Shown: positions 20,742 through 30,991 of the stretch, one piece after another
Numbering within the stretch: the stretch's first letter is position 1
Layout of the letters: each line of letters starts with the position of its first letter
Source: BCD1 sp965230565
Lineage (GTDB): Bacteria > Bacteroidota > Bacteroidia > Chitinophagales > Saprospiraceae
DNA length: 64,000 nucleotides
NCBI GenBank assembly: GCA_965230565.1
Contig: CBDDLH010000016.1
Location: 1,054,001 to 1,118,000, forward strand
Direction of reading: 5' to 3'
The notes under the pieces: generated by a model
The model's database searches: none
What the model saw: only the letters and a program-made list of their open reading frames with translations
Told to the model about the DNA's origin: nothing
Made by a program: the position numbers and the translations under genes

Positions 20742-20836
20742 TGGCCATTTTACAGGATGGGAATCTCTATTTCTTGGAGTTTTTTTTACTTTTATGTCAA
20801 AGATGATGATTTCATTTCCGGGGAAAAATTCACTTC

Positions 20837-21250
20837 ATGTATTCATTTGATTTTCAAAAAAGGGTTCGTTACGGAGAGACCGACCAGATGGGTTATTTGT
20901 ATTACGGCAATTATGCAACTTACTACGAAATTGGTCGTGTTGAGATGTTGAGGTCTTTGGGTTTCACTTACAGGGCTCTTGAGGAGGAACATAAGGTTAT
21001 GATGCCTGTAGTATCCATGCAGGTCAATTATATCCGGCCGGCTTTTTATGATGAATTGCTGAATATCCGGACTACATTAAAGGAATTACCTGGCAAGTAT
21101 ATTACCTTTCATATGGAAATTTTTAAGGAAAACGGGAAAATCTGCAATGTTGGCAGGGTGCGGTTATGTTTCGTTGATATAGAAACCAATAAAACCATCC
21201 CTACTCCGGAGGTTATGCTGGAAAAATTAAGGCCTAGTTTTGAAGAATGA
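20837..21250 (+). CDS. Acyl-CoA thioesterase, 4-hydroxybenzoyl-CoA family
   Basis: The 137-aa hot-dog-fold protein matches the YbgC/FadM-type thioesterase group. The active-site segment TDQMGYLYYGNYATYYE carries the catalytic aspartate (Asp16). Members hydrolyse acyl-CoA thioesters in the cytoplasm; chain-length preference cannot be read from sequence. The next gene begins 12 bp downstream, implying an operon. Confidence 0.92.
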   Translation: MYSFDFQKRVRYGETDQMGYLYYGNYATYYEIGRVEMLRSLGFTYRALEEEHKVMMPVVSMQVNYIRPAFYDELLNIRTTLKELPGKYITFHMEIFKENGKICNVGRVRLCFVDIETNKTIPTPEVMLEKLRPSFEE

Positions 21251-21262
21251 ATATCGACAGCG

Positions 21263-22273
21263 TTGAAAAAAATTAGTCTAAAACGGATCAAAGCATTTTG
21301 GAATGGTATTCCCGAATCGCGCATCGTCAGGAAGCTCACCGCATGGACGAAGGAACACTCTATTCCGGGTTTTTTCAAAATTCCTATTTATGATGTGTTT
21401 GTCTTTGTTTTTAACGAAATCAGACGTTTTGATCTTTTTACACGAGCCAATTCAATCGCTTACAGTTTTTTCATTTCTCTCCTGCCCTCTTTGTTGACAC
21501 TTTTTACCTTATTACCATTTGTAAACAGGTATTTCCTCAGATTTTTACCGGAAGGCGAGAGTTTCAGCCAGATACTTCAAACTGAAATTCATAAAGTAAT
21601 GCCCGGAGCAGTAGGCAATCAACTATTTCTCTTCATCAAGGATGTTACAGAAGTACAACGGATTGGACTATTATCATTTGGTTTCCTTTTGGCGATCTTT
21701 TTCTCTTCCAACGGAATGCTGGCCATGATGCGTAGCTTTGAAAAAAGTTATACCAAAACCTTCAAAAAAAGAACAGCTCTCAGAAAAAGGATGGTGGCTG
21801 TAGCCCTTACGGGAATGTTGAGTTTTTTATTGATAGCCTCTGTAGTCTTTATCATTTTGGGCAAATCGATCATCAACTGGCTGTCGGAATATATTGCCCT
21901 TGCAGGATTCTCAACCATTGGCGTTGATATTCTGAGATGGGTAGCTATAATAATGCTATTTTATTTCGGGATTTCGGTGATTTACCGGTACGGAGCCGCT
22001 ACTTACCGGAGATTCAGCTTTTTCTCAGCAGGTGCGACGCTGGCTACGGTACTTTCCCTGCTTACGTCATTGGCTTTCTCTTTTTATGTCGATGACCTTG
22101 GCCGGGCAAGCACCTATAACAAATTCTACGGCTCCATTGCTTCCATCATTATCCTTATGCTGTGGATACAATTCAATTCGCTGATCATTCTGATCGGTTA
22201 TGAGCTCAACGCCAGTATTGCCGTTAATCGGGATCTAAAGGAACAAATCGATGAGGAGGAGAAGATTGCGTAA
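21263..22273 (+). CDS. YihY/BrkB family inner-membrane protein
   Basis: This 336-aa protein has about six hydrophobic segments and the family signatures NSIAYSFFISLLPSLLTL and the C-terminal SLIILIGYELNA. YihY/BrkB proteins were once called ribonuclease BN; their role is unknown. The start chosen is TTG at 21263: the nearby ATG at 21247 is in another frame and stops quickly. Nothing further upstream in frame looks better. It is probably cotranscribed with the thioesterase gene 12 bp upstream. Confidence 0.88.
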   Translation: MKKISLKRIKAFWNGIPESRIVRKLTAWTKEHSIPGFFKIPIYDVFVFVFNEIRRFDLFTRANSIAYSFFISLLPSLLTLFTLLPFVNRYFLRFLPEGESFSQILQTEIHKVMPGAVGNQLFLFIKDVTEVQRIGLLSFGFLLAIFFSSNGMLAMMRSFEKSYTKTFKKRTALRKRMVAVALTGMLSFLLIASVVFIILGKSIINWLSEYIALAGFSTIGVDILRWVAIIMLFYFGISVIYRYGAATYRRFSFFSAGATLATVLSLLTSLAFSFYVDDLGRASTYNKFYGSIASIIILMLWIQFNSLIILIGYELNASIAVNRDLKEQIDEEEKIA

Positions 22274-22670
22274 AGTAGGAATAATCGTTTAAAATTGTTT
22301 GACTTGGTTTGACACCGTTTGGCTTGGTTGTACTTGAGTTTGAGGGCAGCATTCGTTTCAAATGGAGTGAAACGACATCCGCGATTTTATTCGGGATGGT
22401 TTCAGGAGTTTCATGTTATTTCAGAAATTACGTTGCGTACCATACGGTTAATAAATTGAATAACTATAATTCTAATTGAGCTCCAAATAATAATCATCCC
22501 CAGAACCAGAAGGCTGCAGACTGTCTACTGAGGACTGAAGACTGTGGACTGAGAACTGCCAACTGAAACATACATTTCCTAATATCTTCGAGCCGACAAA
22601 TAAAAATTTCTATCTTGCGTTAGAGGATAAGAAAACGACTAATGATAAAAACGAATCAAGGTTTTAAGCA
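22274..22670. other. Intergenic region with simple repeats
   Basis: No gene is seen in these 397 bp. At 22297-22340 there are several GTTTGAC/GGTTTGG-type words. At 22518-22567 there is a run of about six ACTG-containing units (gactgaa-like). Both look like simple-sequence expansions of the kind common between Bacteroidota genes. Confidence 0.6.
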
Positions 22671-23759
22671 ATGAATAAAAATTTATTAAGCTTTCTCTTT
22701 TTGGTAATGGGGCTGTTGGCTTCTACGACAATAAATGCACAGAAATACAGCAATGAGTTTTTAAGTATTGGAATCGGAGCCCAGGCTTTGGGCCTTGGGA
22801 ATGCGGTTGCCGCAAATACAGCAGATGTCACTTCAGGATACTGGAACCCTGCGGGATTGGCCAATGTCTCAGCAGACGAGGGTGTATTACTAGGGGCTAT
22901 GCACTCCGAATGGTTCGCCGGAATTACAAAAATGGATTTTATTGGATTCAGCCTTCCCATGGCCCAAACGAATCGCAGACTGGGCGTTTCAGTTATTCGC
23001 TTTGGCGTAGATGGAATCCCCAATACACTCAGTCTTTACAACAGTGACGGATCTGTCAATTTTGACAATGTAACAGAATTTTCTGCTGCCGATTATGCCT
23101 TTCTTTTCTCCTATGCCCAGAAGATGAAGATCAAAAAAGGCAGCCTGCAAATGGGCGCCAACTTAAAGATCGTACATCGCCGGATTGGGCCTTTTGCCAA
23201 CTCCTGGGGATTTGGACTCGATTTTGGTGCTCAGTACCAAATAAGTAAGTGGCGTTTTGGATTGATGGCCAGCGATGTCACTTCCACCTTTAATGCATGG
23301 AGTTTCAGCTTCACTGATCAGGAAAAGGAAGTCCTGGAAGCCACTGGTGGTGAAGTTCCCATTAAAAGTCTGGAAATTACCAAACCTCACATAACACTTG
23401 GAGTAAGTCGCGGATTTTCCATCAAAGACATTACTCTCCGCCCGGAGCTGGACTTTTTCATCACCACTGACGGGAAAAGAAACACCCTGGTTTCCGGCAA
23501 TCCGTTTAGCATTGACCTCTCCTTTGGCATGGAAGCAGGATATAACGACTTTCTATTCCTGAGAGCTGGAGTCAGTCAATTCCAAAAACAGGAGAATTTT
23601 GATAATACGGAAACGCTTATCGTTCGACCATCTCTTGGTGTTGGTTTGAAACTCGGGCAGTTGATGGTGGATTATGCCTATACCAATCCAAGTGACGGGC
23701 AGAATCGTTTTGCGCATATCGTTTCGTTACAGTATAATGTGCGGCCACGGGGGGAGTAA
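22671..23759 (+). CDS. PorV/PorQ family outer-membrane protein
   Basis: The 362-aa protein has a signal peptide (cleaved near INAQ, residue 24). It opens with the family motif FLSIGIGAQALGLGNAVAAN and SGYWNPAGLA, then alternates as in an outer-membrane beta-barrel of about 14 strands. PorV/PorQ-family proteins resemble FadL. PorV is a component or shuttle of the type IX secretion system, but many paralogues have other or unknown roles. With several T9SS cargos in this window a secretion role is plausible, but the sequence alone does not prove that this is PorV. Confidence 0.85.
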   Translation: MNKNLLSFLFLVMGLLASTTINAQKYSNEFLSIGIGAQALGLGNAVAANTADVTSGYWNPAGLANVSADEGVLLGAMHSEWFAGITKMDFIGFSLPMAQTNRRLGVSVIRFGVDGIPNTLSLYNSDGSVNFDNVTEFSAADYAFLFSYAQKMKIKKGSLQMGANLKIVHRRIGPFANSWGFGLDFGAQYQISKWRFGLMASDVTSTFNAWSFSFTDQEKEVLEATGGEVPIKSLEITKPHITLGVSRGFSIKDITLRPELDFFITTDGKRNTLVSGNPFSIDLSFGMEAGYNDFLFLRAGVSQFQKQENFDNTETLIVRPSLGVGLKLGQLMVDYAYTNPSDGQNRFAHIVSLQYNVRPRGE

Positions 23760-23923
23760 ACGGTCAGCAGTCTTCAATCCGCAGTAGCAGAAATTGTTAT
23801 TTCAAGGTTTTGCCTTGGACTAGCGTTGGGGTTGAAAGGCGACACCTTGTCGGAGGATTTTTTTCCGTTCGTCTGAAAGAGATATGGGTTTGAAGTTGGA
23901 AATTTCAAATAACGGATTCCTGG

Positions 23924-24847
23924 TTATTTTTCATACGCTAATATTCTCATTAAATTTTCCACACACTCACCATTGACAAATTTCATCCGAGAAACCCAAT
24001 TGCCTATATCGTCATATTCATAAACAAATCGAATCATTTCCACATCACCTGAATTATTTGCACCTATTGCTTCAATAGGATTCTTTTGTGAATCGTAAAA
24101 TATTTCCCATTTCCATATACCTCCATATTTGTTATTAGCATGAGGAGCATTAGCACTAAAGGAAGTTCGTTTTATAGGTTCCCCTTTCTTTGAATATTTA
24201 CAAGTCCAACGCCAATCCAATTGTCCTTTAGAATAAATAACACTTTCAACCTTTTCTCCAAAGGCATTGTATTTGTGTATGGATTTAATTCTAGAGTCTT
24301 GTCCAAATTGGAATATAGTATTCAAGGTCTTATCATAAATATAGTTTCGCTCTAATTTCGATTCCCCTGCTGAATTAATTGAAACTTTCAGGATCATAAT
24401 TCCTATTTCGTTATAGTGGTATTCAGAATAATTACCCAAGTACTCCTCCTGGCAACTGGGGCTTATTTGTTTATTCAGATATCCACTTGGGTCATACTCA
24501 TAATAATCGATGCTGCAAGTTGAAATATCCCCTTTTCTTGAAAACTGAACTCCTGCCATGCTGATTTTTCTTCCTGCCTCATCATATTCGTATTCCCAGT
24601 TGGCTCTTAGATTATTCAGCCCATCATATACTGAACGGCTAACTATATTTCCATTCGAAATAGCTATAAACTCGTGATAATTACGGTCAATATCAATAGA
24701 TTCATAATCAGGAGTAACCTCACAATTTAAATATTCAATCGTTTTTATATTACCCTTCAAATTGTTTTCTGTAAGATAATTTTTGACCAATGGATCTTGT
24801 CCCAAAAGGGCTACCGGAAGCACCAAAAACAATAAAACTAACCTCAT
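23924..24847 (-). CDS. Secreted YD-repeat-like protein
   Basis: This 307-aa protein has a signal peptide (MRLVLLFLVLPVALLGQ). The mature chain carries repeated YEYDEAGRK, YYEYDPSGY, YHYNEIG, HKYNAFGEK and FVYEYDDIGNW units, spaced about 30-45 residues apart. These are typical of RHS/YD-type beta repeats. No toxin domain or C-terminal processing motif is present, so it is not a full RHS element. It starts 3 bp after the stop of the macroglobulin-like gene and is almost certainly cotranscribed with it. Confidence 0.82.
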   Translation of the reverse strand: MRLVLLFLVLPVALLGQDPLVKNYLTENNLKGNIKTIEYLNCEVTPDYESIDIDRNYHEFIAISNGNIVSRSVYDGLNNLRANWEYEYDEAGRKISMAGVQFSRKGDISTCSIDYYEYDPSGYLNKQISPSCQEEYLGNYSEYHYNEIGIMILKVSINSAGESKLERNYIYDKTLNTIFQFGQDSRIKSIHKYNAFGEKVESVIYSKGQLDWRWTCKYSKKGEPIKRTSFSANAPHANNKYGGIWKWEIFYDSQKNPIEAIGANNSGDVEMIRFVYEYDDIGNWVSRMKFVNGECVENLMRILAYEK

Positions 24848-24850
24848 AGT

Positions 24851-27800
24851 CTAGTTATTTAAAATCTTCACTGTCTTCAACTCATTATTCCCATTGATAA
24901 ACGGGAAATACATCCATTCCACCTTGGCAGGGTTGAGGGTGTAAACACCTGTGAACCTTGGAATCAATTCAATTTCAAATTGATAGCTTCCCTTTTGAAG
25001 GCGGGAGATGAAAATGGCCGTTTCGTTTTTGTAATATTCCCGATGAGCTTCCTGCCAATTGTTTCTTTTCTTTTCTCCATAGGAACATCCAGCTGGGATC
25101 GGGATATTGATCATTAAATATTCAGCATCTTTCTTGGCTTCAAGGTTTACGATAAGTTTGACCGGCACACCTGCCATTAATACACCTGAACTATCCGCAT
25201 CGAACCTGGAAATAATTTCAAATTCTTCAGTTCTTGAAGGTGGTTGGATCTCCCAATACCTTTGTTCGCTTGAAAGATAAACATCATAACCGCCTGATTT
25301 TTCAACTTTTATTTCCTGCACTGAATCAATGGTCATGGTATACGGGAAGGAATCGATCACCATTTTTTCCTGACCGGTTATTACAAGTTCAGGTGGCGAA
25401 GTTACTCCATTCGCTTTCAAAAGATCTGGAAAAATGGTTTCAATGATCTTTGCCGATTCATAGGTATTGCCCCAATGTCCGGTAAACCTTTTTTCGAAGA
25501 AATAATGGCGAATTTTGCTCAATGTATTTTCATGATCATTGGTATCTGCCCTTAAAATTTTATAGGCCAGCAAGGTGTTCTGCAGGTCATTTTGCCTGAA
25601 ATTGTACCAGCGCGTATTGGACCCTGCATCAAAGAATATATTCCCAAGATAGGTAGTCTCCTTGAAGGTATTAAGGGTGTCAAGGTCATATTCCTGCTCG
25701 TACAATTGTTTAACATGATTGAGCTGTAACAATCCATGTAAGCCCGATGGTTTTGCCTCCTCAAGCTCCTCCAAATGGGGTTTTGCATCAAATGTAACTC
25801 CCAGTAATTTCAGCAACTTCAAATACCTGACCCTGTTTATAAAGTTCTGATCTGTTTTCAGTTTCCAAAGTAATTGATCTCCTAAGGGAATTTTATCGAT
25901 CTCGATGTCATATCCCAGTTTTTCGGCCTGGGCCAATGCTTCGATTACGTGCGTACTGATCCAGATACTTTCCTTGGAGCCCTGCCACCATCCCCAAAGT
26001 CCCTTTTCATTCTGTCTTTTGGCAATCAGATTTATTATTTTCCGGATATCCTCTTCCCCTTCGAATTCACTCCCTTGGTATTTTTGTATTATTTTCCATG
26101 CCAGGATGGCTTTTAGCTTTGAAGCCAACTGTTCGTTACATAGATATTTGTAATCATTCAAATATCTTATCTCATCTTCTAACACACTCAACTGACTTGA
26201 ACGAGCAGTCAAAGTTACGTTACCATAGTTTGATGCAAACTTTAAATGTAAGGTAGTATCTCTGTCCAGGATATGGAATCGTCCCTCAGTTCGTTCAAGT
26301 CCAATAGGAAATACGGGGATTTCCCGTTCTTCACCGTCAAGATACCCGTCCACTTTTTCCAGGTAATATTTAACCGTCATGGTATCTGATATTCCGGTTA
26401 TGGTTAAAGTGTCAATCAAGGCATCTCCTATTGTCCTCAACCCAGTTTGCTGTTCCTTGTCATTGATCTCTAAATGAGTCGTAACCTTCGCACTGTCGGG
26501 CATATAATTTAAAACCTTCCCCATTGCATTTGTCGTATCTCCTTCCACCAGGAACCGGGGCATTGCCAAACGAGCCATCAGGGGTTTATAGGATTTGATC
26601 AATCCAGAAGTTTGCCCTGACTGTTTTTTCCCGTTCATGGCCAGATAATGAGTAGACCAACTGGTTACATCATCGGGAAAAGTCACTGAGAATTTTGCTC
26701 TTCCTTTTTTGTCAGTGGTCAGCCGTGGTTGCCAAAAGGCATAATCTGAAAAGTTCTTTCTGATGGAATTCGCCTGAGATGCTGCTTCTAAAAAAGCCTC
26801 ATCATAATCTGCTCCTTTGTCTCCAAGGGCTTTGGTTCTGCCAAAAACACCATCCTTCGTTTCTATGATCACCACTCCATTGACTGCTTTTGCCCCATAT
26901 AAAGCTTTGGCTTCCTCCGAATTTTTTAATACTTCCATTTTTTCGATCAACCCCTGATCCAAAGTAGCAATATCCCCCAGGAAGACAACTCCATCAATAA
27001 TATATAAAGGTTCTTTATCAAAGGAAACAGCTCGAGAACCTCTGATGGTAATATTAACACCTCCTCCTGGTTGTCCAGTGTTCGGGCTAATCACAACTCC
27101 TGCAACTTTACCGGATAATGCATTGATCAATTTGCTATCAATTTGTGGCATTGGGTTCCTGACACTCCTAATATTATCGGCAATTACTACCGACTCCATT
27201 AACATCCCTGAAGACTGAAGGCCAACAGCACTGATCATTACTTCCTGAGCCTGAACAGTGTTTTCGACCAATTCCATATTCACCACACTTCCTTCCCCAA
27301 GGTTCACTTCTTCATTAAAATAACCTAAAAAGGAAAACAACAATTGATCCTTTTCTAAAGGAACTTTGATCTTATAATGCCCTTCAATATCCGTTACAGT
27401 ACCGTAAGATGTACCTTTTACCAATACAGAGGCCCCTATTAAAGGTTCTCCGGTGACTTCATCATATACATACCCCTCAACCACTTTTCCAATCCCTGAA
27501 AATTTGAATGCATCTTTTTTTGCGTCTTTTATTTCCTTGCTAACTTCCTTTTTGAAATAATAAGAATTGCCTTCCCATTGAAAACCTTCTATCGCATTAA
27601 GAATTTTAGCACTGAAGGAGTCTTTTTTCATTACCTCCGGTTCAAAATCAGTGTAATAATTCATGCCATTCGGCCTAATTGATAATGAATCACAAGTCAG
27701 GTAATTCCCATCGCGAAACAGATAGATGATTTTGTAGTATCCTTGAGCTAAATCTTGAAATTGATTAATCCTCCCCGAATAGATTCTCAAAAATTCAGGA

Positions 27801-30800
27801 TCTTCATGTTTAAAGACCAGGGCACAACTGGCTGGCTTATTAAACCCCTCTCCCCTTCTCACCCTCAGTTGTAATCTTCCTGCTCCCTCATTGGTAAACT
27901 GTGGGTTACCTTGTCCCATAGCACTGTATTTCAATGTATTGAGATGATCATACCACTTTTTCTCAATGGATTCTTTGGTAACCACAAGGTCAGTGAAGGT
28001 TGTTTTTAATGGATATATCCATAAACTATCAGGATATAATTCTTCATCAACACACTTTAATTTAAGCATGTTGGAAGAAAACTTGTATTTATAGAAAGGT
28101 TCATGCGTGAAATCCATGGAGAAATCATCAACCAAATGAAATGTAGCATTCCCTGAAAGCGGACCTGCTAAATAAGTAGATGGGTACCTTCCCCGAATTG
28201 GTTGGGGTTTTAAGAACTGGATCATATCGCCTTGCTCAATATATGCTGGTCGGGCACCAAAATGATATTGATAAGAAAAAATTTGTTTATAATAGAATGA
28301 CTTTTCCCGGTCAGAAAGTGCTGGTTCCATTTTTGTTACTCTCACAAACTTTTGGTACTTATTTACGTCGATACTAAACACCAGCTTTTTCCCTTCGGGA
28401 ACGTATAAACTATCAATGGAAATAAATTGATGACTGGTCCTTAACCAAACCCTATGGTACCCCGCACTAATCTTAAAGGAATATGGTTGGGTATGCGTTG
28501 ACCAACTGAAGTAGATCGGTTTTGCATCAACATAAATTACATGGATCGGTTGAAGGGCCCCATTATCCACAACAAATGGTGAAAATTGAGTGATGGAATC
28601 TTCTGGGGTGAATTCATACCGGTAGATCCCCGATTCAGGGTAGAGAAACTTATAATATTCGATAGTATCCAGGCCTGCATAAGCTTTCCAGGAATCATAC
28701 TCCAATGGTTCCTTCTCAATATTAACATATGCCTTACCAATGCCGAAGTTATTGATGACTGTTTTATTTTTTCGGGTCTTTCCAAAGTAGGGAACTGTTG
28801 GAGGTGTATGATCAAATTTACTGGTTAAACCATATGCGGTTAGATCCACACCCTTAACCGGCTTTCCACGTTGATCGGTAACTATCATTTCCACCTCCGT
28901 TCGCTGGCCGGGAAAAACGATATTAGGCTCTTCAACGTCGATATTCAACTGTTTATCAAGTAGAGGAATGCGGTAATCTTCTTCTTTTCTGTACCCTGCC
29001 CAAATATATCTGAGCGAAATAAAATAATTTTTCTTTGAAAGGGTTTTCTTGCTGAAATTCAATGTTTTTCCATACCCGGAATCAATCAGTTTGTTCTTTT
29101 TATAAATGTGGTAACTGAAGGGAATCTTCCGTGGGTTATCAACAAGGATATTGATGGTACCTTCTTTATGTTCTGAATAACACCTCAATAATGGAGATTC
29201 TCCATATAAGGAAACTCTACCAGAGAAATCTGGTGATTTCAAAAAATAGGAATCGAAATAAGCATTTAATGGTAAGGTACAAGGGATTGACCCCGAATAC
29301 ACCAGGGTTTTATTTCCAAAATCATCGACACCAAAGATCTCCATTTTCCGCTCACTGATCAAACCATTTTTTTGATAACTGAACCGTATGGAATCAGCGA
29401 TCAATTCATATTCAATCTTTTCCATTTGCTTGAAAAACTTAAAATTCTCCGAGGCTTCAACTGTTTCATTATCAGAAGTTAACAGTTTCACTTTCACATG
29501 ATAGTTTATATTACCATTGGGAAAAATGGAATCGGGAAGTATGATCTCCGTTTCCCCCCGGGGTTCTAGTTTTTGCTTATGAAAATACAGTGTATCGGGA
29601 ATAAAACCTTCAGAATCAAAAAACCTTAATACCGTTTGCGGAGTGACCAATATTTCCAATCTGGCATCCAGAAGGTTCAATTCATTTTCATCCGTACCTT
29701 TTGCATAGAACTTCATGTCCTGGCCACGAAAATGTTTCTTGTTCTTTTTACGAAGTGTCAGGTTTACTTTGGATAATTCATAATCTTCATAATACATGCG
29801 GCCACTTATATAAGCTCTTCTTCTTTTAGTTTGAAGCTTTACATGATAAGCCCGGTCCAGCTTCAATTTCATAGTGTCATGGAGGGTAAATTCAAACTCA
29901 TAACCTCCCTTTTGATAAGGATCGATATCCCCAATATGAAACTCTCCATATGTACCCCGAAGCACAGCCGTCACTTGTTCATCAACGGGTTTACCCTTAT
30001 TATTGACAAGATAGGCCTTGACTTTTACCGTATCTCCCGGCAAATATTTAGGTTTATTAAAAACCATATACCCCTTATGTTCCTTTCTGAATTTTCGTTC
30101 TTCACGATTTCTTTCACAGGAAGGGCTCTTAATGAACATGCAAATAACTCTTTCAAAGGACCTCTCAAAAAAATGGACACTTCTCCCAATGGTTCCCCTG
30201 GGCCAGCCATTTTTTATGGATTTAACCCCATCAACCGGTAAGTGGATGACAAACTTTACCGGTTTCCAGGCATATCTCAATGGAATAAGGCCATACGAGG
30301 CTTTTCTGGTCAGTCGCTTAAGAGCTGAATTGTCATATTCCCTTGCTACATTGTAAAAGGACATCTTCCCATTCCAGGTCACCGTTAGCAAACCCTGCCG
30401 ATTGGATTTTTTGTCCACATAGGCTTGTCTTTTCGAATTGAAGCGCAACTTTTTCATGCCGATTTTCATATCTGCATCATCAATTATCTTTCCTTCTTTA
30501 TTGAATAACTGGATGCACAGGTCCGTGTTATTATTTAAAATAAAGACCTTGAAATCATAAACGGAGGTAATGTAAAATTTTTGTTGATGCCCGTCTGCAT
30601 AGGTCCTGAGGTAATGCCCGACCGGTAATTTTTCCGAATAATAACCTTTCGTTTTGACAGAATCTACAAGGGTGTGTAAAAAGGAAGTATCCACCTCCCA
30701 GGTACTTTCATTATAAATGACTTTCGCTTCCTGGTCTGTGATCTTATAAATGTAGGCATAAGGACTGGTTTTGGTACTATTAAGCAAATCCTGCGCTTTT

Positions 30801-30871
30801 ATTGAAAATGTGATGGCGAGCAAAAATATGACAAAGCAGGAATGGTAAAAGAGACGGTAATTCTTCTTCAT
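24851..30871 (-). CDS. Alpha-2-macroglobulin-like protein with inserted SusC-type plug domain
   Basis: The start at 30871 gives MKKNYRLFYH and a signal peptide; an upstream Met at 30910 adds 13 unlikely residues. The 2006-aa protein contains an MG2-like domain (about 265-365, YMVFNKPKYLPGDTV) and further macroglobulin beta domains. A carboxypeptidase-regulatory-like domain (about 1129-1210) is followed by a TonB-receptor plug with ALSGKVAGV, ITIRGSRA and EKMEVLKNSEEAKALYGAKA (about 1210-1345). The A2M core then shows WSTHYLAMNG, a thioester-type CNEQ (Cys near 1578) and a helical toroid (GLWGWWQG). It should be periplasmic or surface-exposed. Macroglobulins trap proteases; the role of the plug here is unknown. 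Confidence 0.88.
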   Translation of the reverse strand: MKKNYRLFYHSCFVIFLLAITFSIKAQDLLNSTKTSPYAYIYKITDQEAKVIYNESTWEVDTSFLHTLVDSVKTKGYYSEKLPVGHYLRTYADGHQQKFYITSVYDFKVFILNNNTDLCIQLFNKEGKIIDDADMKIGMKKLRFNSKRQAYVDKKSNRQGLLTVTWNGKMSFYNVAREYDNSALKRLTRKASYGLIPLRYAWKPVKFVIHLPVDGVKSIKNGWPRGTIGRSVHFFERSFERVICMFIKSPSCERNREERKFRKEHKGYMVFNKPKYLPGDTVKVKAYLVNNKGKPVDEQVTAVLRGTYGEFHIGDIDPYQKGGYEFEFTLHDTMKLKLDRAYHVKLQTKRRRAYISGRMYYEDYELSKVNLTLRKKNKKHFRGQDMKFYAKGTDENELNLLDARLEILVTPQTVLRFFDSEGFIPDTLYFHKQKLEPRGETEIILPDSIFPNGNINYHVKVKLLTSDNETVEASENFKFFKQMEKIEYELIADSIRFSYQKNGLISERKMEIFGVDDFGNKTLVYSGSIPCTLPLNAYFDSYFLKSPDFSGRVSLYGESPLLRCYSEHKEGTINILVDNPRKIPFSYHIYKKNKLIDSGYGKTLNFSKKTLSKKNYFISLRYIWAGYRKEEDYRIPLLDKQLNIDVEEPNIVFPGQRTEVEMIVTDQRGKPVKGVDLTAYGLTSKFDHTPPTVPYFGKTRKNKTVINNFGIGKAYVNIEKEPLEYDSWKAYAGLDTIEYYKFLYPESGIYRYEFTPEDSITQFSPFVVDNGALQPIHVIYVDAKPIYFSWSTHTQPYSFKISAGYHRVWLRTSHQFISIDSLYVPEGKKLVFSIDVNKYQKFVRVTKMEPALSDREKSFYYKQIFSYQYHFGARPAYIEQGDMIQFLKPQPIRGRYPSTYLAGPLSGNATFHLVDDFSMDFTHEPFYKYKFSSNMLKLKCVDEELYPDSLWIYPLKTTFTDLVVTKESIEKKWYDHLNTLKYSAMGQGNPQFTNEGAGRLQLRVRRGEGFNKPASCALVFKHEDPEFLRIYSGRINQFQDLAQGYYKIIYLFRDGNYLTCDSLSIRPNGMNYYTDFEPEVMKKDSFSAKILNAIEGFQWEGNSYYFKKEVSKEIKDAKKDAFKFSGIGKVVEGYVYDEVTGEPLIGASVLVKGTSYGTVTDIEGHYKIKVPLEKDQLLFSFLGYFNEEVNLGEGSVVNMELVENTVQAQEVMISAVGLQSSGMLMESVVIADNIRSVRNPMPQIDSKLINALSGKVAGVVISPNTGQPGGGVNITIRGSRAVSFDKEPLYIIDGVVFLGDIATLDQGLIEKMEVLKNSEEAKALYGAKAVNGVVIIETKDGVFGRTKALGDKGADYDEAFLEAASQANSIRKNFSDYAFWQPRLTTDKKGRAKFSVTFPDDVTSWSTHYLAMNGKKQSGQTSGLIKSYKPLMARLAMPRFLVEGDTTNAMGKVLNYMPDSAKVTTHLEINDKEQQTGLRTIGDALIDTLTITGISDTMTVKYYLEKVDGYLDGEEREIPVFPIGLERTEGRFHILDRDTTLHLKFASNYGNVTLTARSSQLSVLEDEIRYLNDYKYLCNEQLASKLKAILAWKIIQKYQGSEFEGEEDIRKIINLIAKRQNEKGLWGWWQGSKESIWISTHVIEALAQAEKLGYDIEIDKIPLGDQLLWKLKTDQNFINRVRYLKLLKLLGVTFDAKPHLEELEEAKPSGLHGLLQLNHVKQLYEQEYDLDTLNTFKETTYLGNIFFDAGSNTRWYNFRQNDLQNTLLAYKILRADTNDHENTLSKIRHYFFEKRFTGHWGNTYESAKIIETIFPDLLKANGVTSPPELVITGQEKMVIDSFPYTMTIDSVQEIKVEKSGGYDVYLSSEQRYWEIQPPSRTEEFEIISRFDADSSGVLMAGVPVKLIVNLEAKKDAEYLMINIPIPAGCSYGEKKRNNWQEAHREYYKNETAIFISRLQKGSYQFEIELIPRFTGVYTLNPAKVEWMYFPFINGNNELKTVKILNN

Positions 30872-30991
30872 ATCGACAGGTTTTGAAGAAGGATGCAGGA
30901 AAGGAACCAATTACATAAAAATCATCGAGAAATCATGATCAACCCCTGCGCAAAAGCACAGGGCAATTAACATTCATTATCCTGGATACAT

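Noticed and set aside
20649..20951. Two overlapping small plus-strand ORFs
   Set aside because: They cross a terminator hairpin and the start of the thioesterase gene in other frames and have no recognisable protein character.
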